In this document: in pieces, positions 10,290-21,447 of the stretch
How the letters are laid out: every line of letters starts with the position of its first letter
How positions within the stretch are numbered: the stretch's first letter is position 1
Assembly (NCBI GenBank): GCA_027886185.1
Contig: WOAB01000232.1
Coordinates: 124,001-188,000 of the forward strand
Length of the DNA: 64,000 nucleotides
Direction of reading: 5' to 3'
DNA from: Rheum nobile
Lineage: Eukaryota > Streptophyta > Magnoliopsida > Caryophyllales > Polygonaceae
Notes under the pieces: model-generated
The model's input: only the letters and a program-made list of their open reading frames with translations
Told to the model about the DNA's origin: nothing
Database searches by the model: none
Translations under genes and position numbers: made by a program

Positions 10290-12700
10290 TCAATTTGGTG
10301 AAATACTATAGTACATAAGTGTAACTATATGAAATTTAATGAAATAATATAGTATATAAGTCTAAGTATACTAGATTTAATGAAATACTATAATATATAA
10401 GTGTAACTATATGAAATATAATAAAGTACTATAATATATAAGTTTAAGTATACTAGATTTAATGAAATACTATACTATATAAGTGTAACTATATGAAATA
10501 TAATAAAATACTATAATATATAAGTTTAAGTATACTAGATTTAATGAAATATTATACTACATAAGTGTAACTATATGAAATATAATGAATTACAATAGTA
10601 CATAAGTGTACCTATATGAAATATACGTGTAACTATATGAAATATAATGAAATACCATAGTATATAAGTCTAAGTATACTACACTTAATGAAATACTATA
10701 GTACATAAGTGTAACTATATGAAATTTAATGAAATACTATAGTATATAAGTCTAAGTATACTAGATTTAATGAAATGTTATAGTATATAAGTGTAACTAT
10801 ATGAAATATAATAAAATACTATAATATATCAGTTTAAGTATACTAGATTTAATGAAATAATATACTATATAAGTGTAACTATATGAAATATAATAAAATA
10901 CTATAATATATAAGTTTAAGTATACTAGATTTAATGAAATACTAGCCTTGAAAATTACACCTAGTATACTTAGACTTATGTACTATAGTATTTCATTACA
11001 TGTAGTATACTTAGACTTATGTACTATAGTATTTCATTACATCTAGTATACTTAGACTTATGTACTATAGTATTTCATTGTATTTCATATAGTTACGCTT
11101 ATGTAATATAGTATTTCATTAAATCTAGTATACTTAGACTTATATACTATAGTATTTCATTATATTTCATATAGTTATACTTATGTACTATAGTATTTCA
11201 TTACATCTAGTATACTTAGACTTATATACTATAGTATTTCATTATATTTCATATAGTTACGCTTATGTACTATAGTATTTCATTATATTTTATATAGTTA
11301 CACTTATATACTATAGTATTTCATTATATTTCATATAGTTACGCTTATGTACTATAGCATTTCATTAAATTTCATATAGTTACACTTATGTACTATAGTA
11401 TTTCATTACATCTAGTATGTATTATAGTATTTCATTAAATTTCATGTAGTTACACTTATGTACTATAATATTTCATTATATTTCATATAGTTACACTTAT
11501 ATACTATAGTATTTCATTATATTTCATATAGTTACGCTTATGTACTATAGTTTTTCATTAAATCTAGTATACCTAGACTTATATATTATAGTATTTCATT
11601 ATATATCATATAGTTACACTTATATACTATAGTATTTCATCATATTTCATATAGTTACACTTATGTACTATAGTTATTCATTATATTTCATATAGTTACG
11701 CTTATGTATTATAGTTACTTAGGCTTATATACTATAGTATTTCATTATATTTCATATAATTATACTTATATACTATAGTATTTCATTATATTTCATATAG
11801 TTATACTTATATACTATAGTATTTCATTACATCCAGTATACTTAGACTTATGTACTATATACTATAGTATTTCATATAGTTATGCTTATGTACTATAGTA
11901 TTTCATTATATTTCATATAGTTATGCATATGTACTATAGTATTTTATTAAATTTCATATAGTTACACTTATGTACTATAGTATTTCATTACATCTAGTAT
12001 ACTTAGACTTATGTACTATAGTATTTCATTAAATTTTATATAGTTACACTTATGTACTATAGTATTTCATTATATTTCATATAGTTACACTTATGTACTA
12101 TAATATTTCATTATATTTCATATAGTTACACTTATGTACTATAGTTTTTCATTAAATCTAGTATACTTAGACTTATATACTATAGTATTTCATTATATTT
12201 CATATAGTTACACTTATGTACTATAGTTTTTCATTAAATCTAGTATACTTAGACTTATATACTATAGTATTTCATTATATTTCATATAGTTACACTTATA
12301 TACTATAGTATGTCATTAAATTTCATATAGTTACACTTATGTACTATAGTATTTCATTAAATCTAGTATACTTAGACTTATAAACTATAGTATTTCATTA
12401 TATTTCATATAGTTATACTTATATACTATAGTATTTCATTAAATTTTATATAGTTACACTTATATACTATAGTATTTCATTATATTTCATATAGTTACAC
12501 TTATGTACTATAGTATTTCATTATATTTCATATAGTTACGCTTATGTACTATAGTATTTCATTATATTTCATATAGTTACACTTATGTACTATAGTATTT
12601 CATTAAATCTAGTATACTTAGACTTATATACTATAGTATTTTATTTTATTTCATATAGTTACGCTTATGTACTATAGTATTTCATTATATTTTATATGTA
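10290..12700. repeat. AT-rich minisatellite in two opposed blocks
   Basis: The unit is about 40 bp and alternates two versions, GTAACTATATGAAAT..AATGAAATACTATAG and CTAAGTATACTAGATTT..AATGAAATACTATA. Units run in one orientation from about 10290 to 10945. They run in the reverse complement (AGTATTTCATT..ATATAGTTACACTTATGTACTAT) from about 10965 to 12700. The two blocks together form a very large inverted repeat at the centre of the MULE. Confidence 0.9.
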
Positions 12701-13121
12701 CGGACTCGTATTAAAATTTTATACAAAATTATAGTAGAAAAATGCAAAAATATTCACTACAATGCGCTATATGCCGGGCACCAAATTGTAAAAAAAATGG
12801 GAAGGAATGCTTCATTTTTGGGCTTTTGGAGGGGCAAACGATGTCCGTTTTGGACGAATTTTATATGTATTGACTCGTATTGAAATTCTCTACATGATTA
12901 TGGGGGAAACAAGTTTTTTTTTTGTATGTGCGTTAAGCCTTAACGTACAGCTACAATGCCATACGTTAAGGCTTAACGTACCAATTCTGGATATTTTTTC
13001 CACTTTTATTCCAGTTTTGTCCCTTGTACGTTAAGCCTAAACGCACCAGCCTGTACGTTTAGCCTTAACGCACCAAATAGTGTGTGTTTAGACGATTTTT
13101 TGTGTGTATATATCTTTTCCC

Positions 13122-13451
13122 TATTTATAACTCCCATTGGGTATATATATGGAGGGTGGTACGGTTATTGGGTGATGGATTCAGACATTTGTTTGCACAA
13201 ATTGGTAAAACCGTACCATTAGAGATAAAGGAAAAGAGAGGGGTTTTGAGTCTTGTCCATCAAAGACTACATTAAAGAAAGGCTAAGGGAGGAGAATCAA
13301 ATTAGGAGATTGCCCTTTGAAGAGACTAACAAGTATGGATCAAAGTTAGTATAATTGTTTTTGTTAATTGGTAAATTTTAGGGTTGGATTAGATCAAATC
13401 TAGATTCATTTGGGGCTGATTCCATGACTAGAAATTGTTAATTTGCTTTCA
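13122..13451 (+). repeat. 5' LTR of the Copia element, second part
   Basis: This continues the LTR after the MULE and ends ..GTTAATTTGCTTTCA. It is followed by the tRNA-Met primer-binding site at 13454-13466. Confidence 0.9.
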
Positions 13452-13486
13452 ATTGGTATCAGAGCGGTTTAGACTTGTATAATTCA

Positions 13487-14638
13487 CCATGTCCAAACTT
13501 AACAATAAAACCTAAATTGTCCAATCTACTTATGGAAACAAGATTTCTAGCACACTCAGGCACATAAAGACATCCTTCAAGATCTATATGACAACCGGTG
13601 TGAAAGATCAATCTATAAGTCCCAATGCCCCTCAATTCGTGCCTTCATCCTGTTCCCCATGAACAAGAACTGTTCAGCTCCTCTTATGGGCTGGATCGAA
13701 CTGAATCCCTGTTTAATATGAGACACATGAGTAGTAGCACCAGAATCTAACCACCAAGTATTATTAGGCACTTCTATAAGGTTTGATTCAAAGTAAACAA
13801 AACTATAATGAGTACCTTTCTTTTCGAACCAAGCCTTCCTTTTCAGACAATCTTTCTTGAAATGTCCCGTTTTCTTGCAAAAGAAACACTTCTTCTCCTT
13901 TCGGATTTGGCTCTCGGGTCCTTTCATGAAAGCCTTATCCTTCTTCTTGTCCTTCTTACTTGGCTTCCCTTTACTGCTACTGGCACCATCATGACCTACG
14001 AGATGAATTGCTTGATCCTTCATCTTCTTTAATCTCCCCTCCTCTTGAACCAACATAGCCTTCAATTCCTGAAATTTCCACTTATCCTTAATGGTGTTGT
14101 AGTTCACCTGGAACTGGCCAAATTCAAGAGGTAGAGAGTTAATGATGAATTGAACCAAGAATGTCTCATTTACATCCATCCCCATGGTCTTCAACTTTGC
14201 TGCCAAATTTGACATGTGCGTCACATGATCGTGGATAGGCTGAGACCAGTCAAACTTCTTCGTAGTCAGCTGACTCATAAGGCTGCCTACAATTGACTTA
14301 TCCGCCAAATCCGATTGTGAACACTCCTTAATTTAATGTATAAAATCCCTTGCATTCTCTATCTTGGGCATAGACGACTTAATACTTTCAGCCATCGTCA
14401 TTCTCATGAGATTCAAGCTCAACCGGTTAGATCGCTCCCATGCCTCATAACGAGACTTTTCTGCATCAGAGCTATCATCTGTAATGGTTGAAGGCTCCTC
14501 ATCTGTTAGTATTACAAGATCCAATGCCATGATACCCAGTGTGAACCGGATCTGTTCGGACCAATTATCATAGTTCAACCCATTGAACTTCACGACAGAG
14601 TTAGCGGATGCAAACAAATTTGATGAAGCTGTAAACAT
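13487..14638 (-). pseudogene. Copia gag and protease fragment, inverted relative to pol
   Basis: Reading on the minus strand, the frame from 14638 starts with NSVVKFNGLNYDNWSEQIRF (gag N-terminus) and breaks with a stop near 14333. It continues from 14308 with a UBN2-like gag, a CCHC knuckle (CFFCKKTGHFKKDC) and the protease motif WWLDSGATTHVSH. After a frame change near 13613 come CLYVPECARNLVSISRLDNLGF residues that normally precede integrase. Gag packages the RNA and the protease matures the polyprotein. The orientation is opposite to the LTRs and to reverse transcriptase, so this block has been inverted and cannot be expressed from the LTR promoter. Confidence 0.85.
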
Positions 14639-14649
14639 TCATACATGTT

Positions 14650-15065
14650 TACCGATTAATGCTTTGATAACTTAATACAGATTCATATACTGTCATGTTA
14701 ACTTTAAAGCATGCATTCAAGTACCCTTTGGGCAATACTTAAACACAAGAACTATTATTGATGCTAAAATTATCATTCTCTAATGATTAATCACAACACA
14801 CATAAGTTAAATAAGTATGCTATCTTTGGATATACACACTATCCAACCTATGCAGTAATGACTAAATCCTTTAATGTTACTAACTATACTCAATGACACA
14901 CCTTTGGGTGATCTCCTAGAATATAGATAATAAAACAATTAATCAATCAACTTTCATGTCATTCATAGCATCTCTATAATCATGATCAATTGAGATATGT
15001 ACTATAATTTTTAATATCTAAATGGAGTATAATAAGGCCACTTCTATAAGGCCACTTCTAAATGG
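14650..15065. other. Non-coding segment inside the Copia element
   Basis: AT-rich sequence between the two inverted coding pieces, where integrase would be expected. No integrase motif is visible. A short local duplication (ATCTAAATGGAGTATA / ACTTCTAAATGGAGTATA) lies at 15020-15078. Confidence 0.45.
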
Positions 15066-15200
15066 AGTATATTAAGGCCATTTGACTATGAGGCAACAAT
15101 TGGTACAACGACCTTAGGAGGAATCACAGGTGAAGGAACTTCAACCTGAATCTCTTGAATGTCCACCTTTCGTGGTTCACCACTCCCACTAGTTTGACCA
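15066..15200 (-). pseudogene. Copia linker upstream of reverse transcriptase, separately inverted
   Basis: The minus strand reads GQTSGSGEPRKVDIQEIQ..VPSPVIPPKVVVPIVAS. This is Pro/Val-rich linker sequence of the type found between integrase and reverse transcriptase in Copia. Plus-strand coding (QHNDVHIPQDEV) resumes right next to it, so this short piece appears flipped in place. Confidence 0.55.
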
Positions 15201-16972
15201 TTGAATGGCACAATGGAACAACATAATGATGTCCATATCCCACAAGATGAAGTTATGGTAGATGAACCGGTCATAATTCATGAAGAGAATAATGAACCAC
15301 ATGAACCTTTAAGGCGATCTGTAAGGGAACGTAGATCATCCATTCCAGATGATTATGTGGTTTATGCTGTTGAAAATGAATGTGACTTAAGCCTTGATGA
15401 AGATTCGGTCTCATTTAGAAAAGCCATGGAAAGTGACAATTCTGAAAAGTGGTTGATTTCCATGAAAGAAGAAATCAAGTCAATGGGTGATAACAAAGTC
15501 TGGGACTTAGGTGAGTTGCCTAAGGGTTCTAAGACCATTGGGTCTATAAGACTAAACGTGACTCAAAGGGCAACATTGAAAGATATAAGGCCAGACTTGT
15601 TGCTAAAGGTTTCACCCAGAAGGAGGACGTTGACTATAAAGATACCTTCGCTCCAGTGTCTAAGAAGGATTCTCTAAGAATTGTTTTGGCTTTGGTGGCT
15701 CATTATGATCTTGAGCTTCACCAAATGGATGTGAAAATTGCCTTTCTGAATGGTGAGCTTGAGGAGAAAGTATATATGGACCAACCTGAAGGGTTCTTGG
15801 CCACAGGAAAAGAACACATGGTGTGTAAGCTGAGGAAGTCAATATATGGACTGAAACAAGCTTCCAGACAATGGTATTTAAAGTTTAATGATACTATTAC
15901 GTCATATGGTTTCGTAGAGATTACTGTTGATCGGTGTATCTATATAAAGGTTAGTGGGAGCAAGTTTGTAATTTTAGTCTTATATGTTGATGACATTTTG
16001 CTTGCTGCAAATGACATAGGCAAGTTACATGATATAAAGAAGTATCTCTCTAAGAGCTTTGAAATGAAAGACATGGGTGATGCATCCTATGTGATTGGAA
16101 TAGAAATATTTCGAAACAGGTCACAAGGATTGTTGGGATTGTCTCAGAAAGGTTATATCAATAAAGTTATAGAGAGATATAGAATGGAAAAATGCTCTGC
16201 AGGAATAGTTCCTATACAGAAAGGGGACAAGTTTAGTAAAACGCAATGTCCCAGAAATGATTTAGAACGAAAGGAATTGGATAGAATCCCATATGCATTA
16301 GTGGTAGGGAGTTTGAACTATGTTCAGACTTGCACTCGACCAGATATCAACTTTGTTGTAGGAATGTTGGGTCGATATCAAAGTAATCCTGGAATGGACC
16401 ACTGGAAAGCTGCAAAGAAGGTTCTCATGTACTTGCAAGGCACCAAGGAGATCATGCTTACATACAGAAGATCCGATCATCTAGAGGTCATTGGATATTC
16501 AGATTCAGATTACGCCGGATGCGTTGATAACAGGAAATTGACGTTTGGATATCTGTTCCTATTAGCTGAAGGGGCAGTGTCATGGAAGAGTGGAAAGCAT
16601 TCTGTCATTGTTACTTCCACTATGGAAGCCGAATTCGTGGCATGCTTTGAGGCCACGATTCATGCATTATGGATGCGGAGCTTTATCTCGGAGCTTGGGA
16701 TTGTCGATAGCATAGCCAGGCCGCTGAGAATTTATTGTGATAATACCGCAACCGTCTTCTTCTCGAAGAACGACAAGTACTCTAAGGGTGCTAAACACAT
16801 GGAGTTGAAGTTCTTGTCGGTCAAAGATGAGGTGCAGAAGCGTAGAGTGTCTTTTGAGCATATTAGAACGAATATGATGATAGCAGATTCGTTGACTAAG
16901 GGATTACCACCCAAGGCGTTTATTGGCCATGTAGAACGTATGGGTGTCATAGATAAGGCATTGCTATTCTGA
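15201..16972 (+). pseudogene. Copia reverse transcriptase and RNase H, one frameshift
   Basis: From 15201 the frame includes PLRRSVRERRSSIPDDY and WLISMKEEIKSMGDNKVWDL. Near 15545 about 10 bp are missing where the family has GCKWVYKTK, shifting the frame. The continuation KTKRDSKGNIERYKARLVAKGFTQ is in the next frame and joins the long frame ending at 16972. That frame carries LELHQMDVKIAFLNGEL, the catalytic LYVDDILLA, and RNase H with TSTMEAEF and IYCDNTA. It ends with the usual SLTKGLP..H..RMGV tail. Apart from the frameshift, the reverse transcriptase residues look conserved. Confidence 0.93.
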
Positions 16973-17297
16973 TTATGGTACGCTCGTTATGTTTGTGACA
17001 CTTCGAATTCACTTATAGTTATGTTTCTATTTTATTAAACATGTTATCATTATAGTATGTGTATACACTTATGGTTATTAGATGATATGTAATTGTTTTG
17101 AGAATTATGGTATTTCTCAATTTAAAATAGCATTGAGTTGGGATTGGTTTGTGATACATGGAAGGGATCATGTCGCTCAATGATGTGTGATCGCCATGAT
17201 CCAATCAGTTCTGATTCGATTAAGGTAATTAAAGTTGAATGAACTTAAATAAAAGATTATTGAACCATCAAGTCGACACAAAGGCCAAGTGGGAGAA
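16973..17297 (+). other. Copia 3' untranslated segment with polypurine tract
   Basis: Non-coding sequence between the RNase H stop codon and the 3' LTR. The last bases, AAGTGGGAGAA (17287-17297), are the polypurine tract that primes plus-strand DNA synthesis. Confidence 0.75.
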
Positions 17298-17855
17298 TGT
17301 TAGTATATTTATATATACGTTCGTTTGGCCTATGTGTCTTTCGGTCTAATATTAAGGATTAAGTTCATATTATATAATGAGGTTTTAATATTAAAGTCGA
17401 TACCGTGATGGATCGGTTTCGGTTAATGACATTAGAATCCGAGAATATTTATATTCCCTCGTCCCTTGCCTAATTATAATATATATGTGTATCCTCTCTC
17501 TTTAGATTAATATATAAAGGGTAGTTATTTATAACTCCCATTGGGTATATATATGGAGGGTGGTATGGTTATTGGGTGATGGATTCAGACATTTGTTTGA
17601 ACAAATTGGTAAAACTGTACCATTAGAAATAAAGGAAAAGAGAGGGGTTTTGAGTCTTGTCCATCAAAGACTACGTTAAAGAAAGGCTAAGGGAGGAGAA
17701 TCAAATTAGGAGATTGCCCTTTAAAGAGACTAACAAGTATGGATCAAGGTTAGTATAATTGTTTTTGTTAATTGGTAAATTTTAGGGTTGGATTAGATCA
17801 AGTCTAGATTCATTTGGGGCTGATTCCATAACTAGAAATTGTTAATTTGATTTCA
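17298..17855 (+). repeat. 3' LTR of the Copia element
   Basis: 558 bp, from TGTTAGTA to TTTCA, followed by TTCAA at 17856-17860. It is uninterrupted and so gives the full LTR sequence. Confidence 0.92.
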
Positions 17856-17906
17856 TTCAACTCAACTCAAAGTCTCAAACTCCATATTTGTTCTATTTAC
17901 TCACAA

Positions 17907-17933
17907 TCTATATATATATATATATATATATAA
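17907..17933. repeat. (TA)n microsatellite at the Helitron 5' end
   Basis: About 13 TA units directly follow the terminal TC. Confidence 0.85.
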
Positions 17934-18039
17934 AAGTTGGCTTTCTAGCCACTTTAATGCTCTACTCTAAATGCTCTCATCTCAATGCTCTCTTCTTAAA
18001 TGTGCAATCCTATCAGATGAATTTTGGGCCTTGCTGATT

Positions 18040-19020
18040 TGGGCCAGCCGGATCACCACTTTGGGCCCAACTTATCACAATTCTATCAGTTATATTTTTT
18101 GAAGAATTTCAATAGGCTTATACATGCAACAATAAGAATTTTTGCCCTTCCAGCTACCTAGTTGAGACATTTAACAGCCTGCAATAATGATAATTACAGC
18201 ACATGACGTTAAAGAGGTTGGCCAGCGCTCCATTTCTTCCAACTCCAAATCGACGATTAGGGCACTTGGCCAGCGCTCCATTTCTTCCACTCCCCTCAGT
18301 CTTAAATTTGTTGTAGATAATTGTTTTTTCTTCGACTTTGTAGATTTGTTGTGATCGAATTTGAAATACAGTTGCTTGATTGTTGATTTGGCGATTTTTG
18401 CAGGTAATTATTTGGTATCGCGATGGACATCGCCATCACACCGGAGCAGATCTGAACTGAAAGCTTGAGGCTGCGACGATGTTGGTTCACGAGCAGCACC
18501 AGCGACAACGAACTGGACGAGTTTGAACGAAGAAGACACCGAATGAGCAGATCTGAACGAAAAAGATGGTAAGACGATCATGAATTTGCGATTCTTCACT
18601 CCCCTCTTTCACTCTCATCCTCCAAATCAAACCAGGTATTTGCAATCTCTTCCACTCCTTATACGAAATTTCTAGGGTTTTTGTTTTCGTTGTGCATAGT
18701 TTTGTGATGCTTAAGCTCTAGAGATGCCAAGGAGGGAGCGAATTCAGAGGCTCCAGCAAAGCGCCTTCTTCCCAGGCGTCAACGGCACGGAAGGAGTGGC
18801 GTGTTGTCTCTGAACATTCTGCCCGTAGCGCCGGAGATGAGGTAGTAGCTTCTTCTAATTTCCGCCTATTTTACGACTTCGTTGTGCTGCATTGCTTATT
18901 TCGCGGTTCAATTACGTCGTAGTGGTGTTTTCTAGGGTTTAGTGATTGGTGTGCATTATATCTCTTTTGTTTTTGGCTTTAAGGAATTTGATCGGTCGAA
19001 ATTAGGGCATTCTCACCGGC
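18040..19020 (+). pseudogene. Captured 5' region of the coiled-coil gene (inverted duplicate of 478-1190)
   Basis: This aligns to the minus strand of 478-1190 from GGGCCAGCCGGATCACC through the TTGGCCAGCGCTC repeats, the AAATCAAACCAG/GTATTT site, ATGCCAAGGAGGGAGCG, and AATTTGATCGGTCGAAATTAGGGCATTCTCA. Homology stops at about 19013, where the left copy continues ATGAGCG and this copy continues CCGGCGGCGG. Differences include a 60-bp shortening near 18175 and an extra segment of about 309 bp (18298-18606). No complete gene follows. Confidence 0.85.
18298..18606. other. Extra segment in the captured copy, flanked by CACTCCCCTC
   Basis: The 10-bp word CACTCCCCTC occurs at 18288-18297 and again at 18597-18606, and the sequence between is absent from the left copy. 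The segment has one intron-end-like site (TTTTTGCAG|GTAATT) and a GATCTGAAC word repeated twice. I see no terminal inverted repeats, so its identity is open. Confidence 0.6.
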
Positions 19021-19280
19021 GGCGGCGGAGGAAGAGAGCGAATCAGAGTCGCGACCAGACGACGCGGCGGAGGCGGCGGACGGATCGCAAGCGGCGGGAG
19101 ATGACTCGGCGGAATCGGAAGAGAGAGCTCTTGAGACGCTCCGCCAAGGTCTTTTTCCGGCTGAACTGGTAGCTACGGAGAAAGAGTTGCCTCTTCTCCA
19201 ATTAGTTGTTGTACGGGAGAGGAAGGAGAGGAAACTCGCCTGAACTGGCCGATCCGCCATGGGAGGCAGTGAAGGAGGAG
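19020..19280 (+). other. GC-rich possible exon of unknown origin
   Basis: A GGCGGCGGAGG-rich stretch is open in more than one frame (for example 18942-19172 + and 18979-19260 -). Sequence of this kind often comes from a first exon rich in Arg, Glu or Ala. No domain can be named and both strands look equally open, so I do not call a gene. Confidence 0.3.
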
Positions 19281-19689
19281 TTGCTGAGCGTTTGTTGAAT
19301 TTTCAATTGCTTAATGGTGTTCAGTGTTCTCATTAATGATGTGAATTAGGGTTGTACTTTGAGTCATGATTCAATACAATTGCTTTCTCTACCCTTCTCT
19401 TGCATTTGCTGAATTTTAATAAAAAAAATTACATGGGAAAGCCCTTCATATAAATCACATGAGTTCTTCACATTAAAGATCCCACCGATGTACATGGCCT
19501 AAAATAATGTATTTATCTCACCATTTTTAGAGTGTTTTTAGGGTGTGAATATGGCCATTTTGATTCATTTTAAGTTCGAGACAAATATACTTAATAATGA
19601 ACAAGGTTGATGTTCTGTAACGCCCTTTGAATAACATGTTAACATGCCCCTCTTGCTTCAAATCATGTTAACATGATTTCCATTACAAA

Positions 19690-21066
19690 AAAAAACCCAT
19701 GATTTGAGCTCTTCAAACGAGCTCTTTGAATTGAGCTCTTCAAACGAGCTGTTTGAACTCTTTGAGCTCTCTGAATTGAGCTCTTCAAACGAGCTCTTTG
19801 AACTCTTTGAACAAGCTCTTTGAATTGAGCTCTTCAAACGAGCTCTTTGAATTGAGCTCTTCAAACGAGCTCTTTGAATTAAGCTCTTCAAACAAGCTCT
19901 TTGAACGAGCTCTTTGAATTGAGCTCTTCAAACGAGCTCTTTGAACTCTTTGAACGGGCTCTTTGAATTGAGCTCTTCAAACGAGCTCTTTGAATTGAGC
20001 TCTTCAAACGAGCTCTTTGAATTCTTTGAGCTCTTCAAACGAGCTCTTTGAATTGAGCTCTTCAAACGATCTCTTTGAACTCTTTGAACGAGCTCTTTGA
20101 ATTGAGCTCTTCAAACGAGTTCTTTGAACTCTTTGAACGAGCTCTTTGAATTGAGCTCTTCAAACGAGCTCTTTGAATTGAGCTCTTCAAAAGAGCTCTT
20201 TGAACTCTTTGAGCTCTTTGAATGAGCTCTTTGAATTGAGCTCTTCAAACGAGTTCTTTGAGCTCTTTGAACGAGCTCTTTGAATTGAGCTCTTCAAACG
20301 AGCTCTTTGAATTGAGCTCTTCAAATGAGCTCTTTGAATTGAGCTCTTCAAACGAGCTCTTTGAACTCTTTGGACGAGCTCTTTGAACTCTTTGAACTCT
20401 TTGAGCTCTTCAAACGGGCTCTTTAAATTGATCTCTTCAAACGAGCTCTTTGAACTCTTTGAGCTCTTTGAACGAGCTCTTTGAATTGAGCTCTTTGAAC
20501 TCTTTGAGCTTTTTGAACGAGCTCTTTGAATTTAGCTCTTCAAACGAGCTCTTTGAACTCTTTGAGCTCATTGAACGAGCTCTTTGAATTGAGCTCTTCA
20601 AATGAGCTCTTTGAACTCCTTAAGCTCTTTGAACGAGCTCTTTGAATTGAGCTCTTCAAACGAGCTCTTTGAATTGAGTTCTTCAAACAAGCTCTTTGAA
20701 TTGAGCTCTTCAAACGGGCTCTTTGAATTCTTTGAGCTCTTCAAACGAGCACTTTGGATTGACCTCTTCAAGCGAGCTCTTTGAATTGAGCTCTTTGAAC
20801 GAGCTCTTTGAACTCTGTGAGATCTTTGGACGAGCTCTTTGAATTGAGCTCTTCAAACGAGCTCTTTGAATTGAGCTCTTCAAACGAGCTCTTTGAACTC
20901 TTTGAGCTCTTTGAACGAACTCTTTGAATTGAGCTCTTCAAACGAGCTCTTTGTACTCTTTGAGCTCTTTGAACGAGCTCTTTGAATTGAGCTCTTCAAA
21001 CGAGCTCTTTGAATTATTTGAGCTCTTCAAACGAGCTCTTTGAATTGAGCTCTTCAAACGAGCTCT
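19690..21066. repeat. GAGCTC minisatellite array A
   Basis: About 1.38 kb built from units such as GAGCTCTTCAAACGAGCTC and GAGCTCTTTGAATT, with period about 27 bp plus shorter variants containing GAACTCTTTGA. TTCAAACGAGCTCTTTGAA is a near-perfect palindrome, so single strands could fold into repeated hairpins. Any frame through it is an Ser/Glu/Leu-rich artefact. Confidence 0.95.
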
Positions 21067-21447
21067 ATATTATCCTAATATACTATAAACTTAGCTTTTT
21101 CAAGCAATTTAATGACGCCATCACTATTTACTGCGGTCACCTTCACTGCTTATTGCGCTATTGGTGAAGAGGAATGTGTACCGGCACATGAGGTGAAAGA
21201 AACAACCTCAATTACTCAGCCAGTTAGAGAGGCCCAAAGCTACGTTACTTTGTCCCCCATAAATCTTGAGTAAAACCTCTGCTATCAATGGTCCTAAGCC
21301 TTTTGGTAATCCTCAGAATTAATTTTTTCCCAAACCTGCCTCTACATATTCTTTACATCTTCAGCCAGTTACAACTCCCTGTTAAATATAGCAAGCTATA
21401 CACTGCACACATATCCACCCACGTCTGCAAGCACATACAAAGCTAAA

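Larger units (their letters stand above)
9337..13121. mobile_element. Non-autonomous MULE-type element with about 300-bp terminal inverted repeats
   Basis: The element sits inside the 5' LTR and is flanked by TATTTATA at 9329-9336 and 13122-13129. The left terminal repeat (9337 to about 9640) reappears inverted at about 12815-13121 with few differences. It contains palindromic CGTTAAGGCTTAACG words and ends near a segment resembling GACATCGTTTGCCCCTCC. Length 3,785 bp. No transposase is seen. The middle is mostly the AT-rich array at 10290-12700. Long terminal repeats and an 8-bp duplication fit Mutator-like elements better than other superfamilies, although 9 bp is the more usual duplication. 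Confidence 0.85.
9103..17855 (+). mobile_element. Rearranged Ty1/Copia LTR retrotransposon
   Basis: Both LTRs begin TGTTAGTATATT and end TTTCA and lie in direct orientation, with TTCAA duplications outside them. A primer-binding site (TGGTATCAGAGC, complementary to initiator Met-tRNA) follows the 5' LTR at about 13454. A purine tract (AAGTGGGAGAA) precedes the 3' LTR. The 5' LTR is split by a MULE (9337-13121). By eye the LTRs differ at only about 15-20 positions over about 556 bp. Inside, gag/protease is on the minus strand, integrase is missing, and reverse transcriptase/RNase H is on the plus strand with one frameshift. The element cannot move by itself. Confidence 0.92.

Noticed and set aside
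18302..18599. Possible MITE (extra segment in the captured copy)
   Set aside because: The two ends are not inverted repeats of each other, so a MITE call is not supported although the 10-bp flanks are noted as a finding.
19658..20784. Open frames of Ser/Glu/Leu repeats in array A on both strands
   Set aside because: They arise from the repeat period and have no start context or domain.
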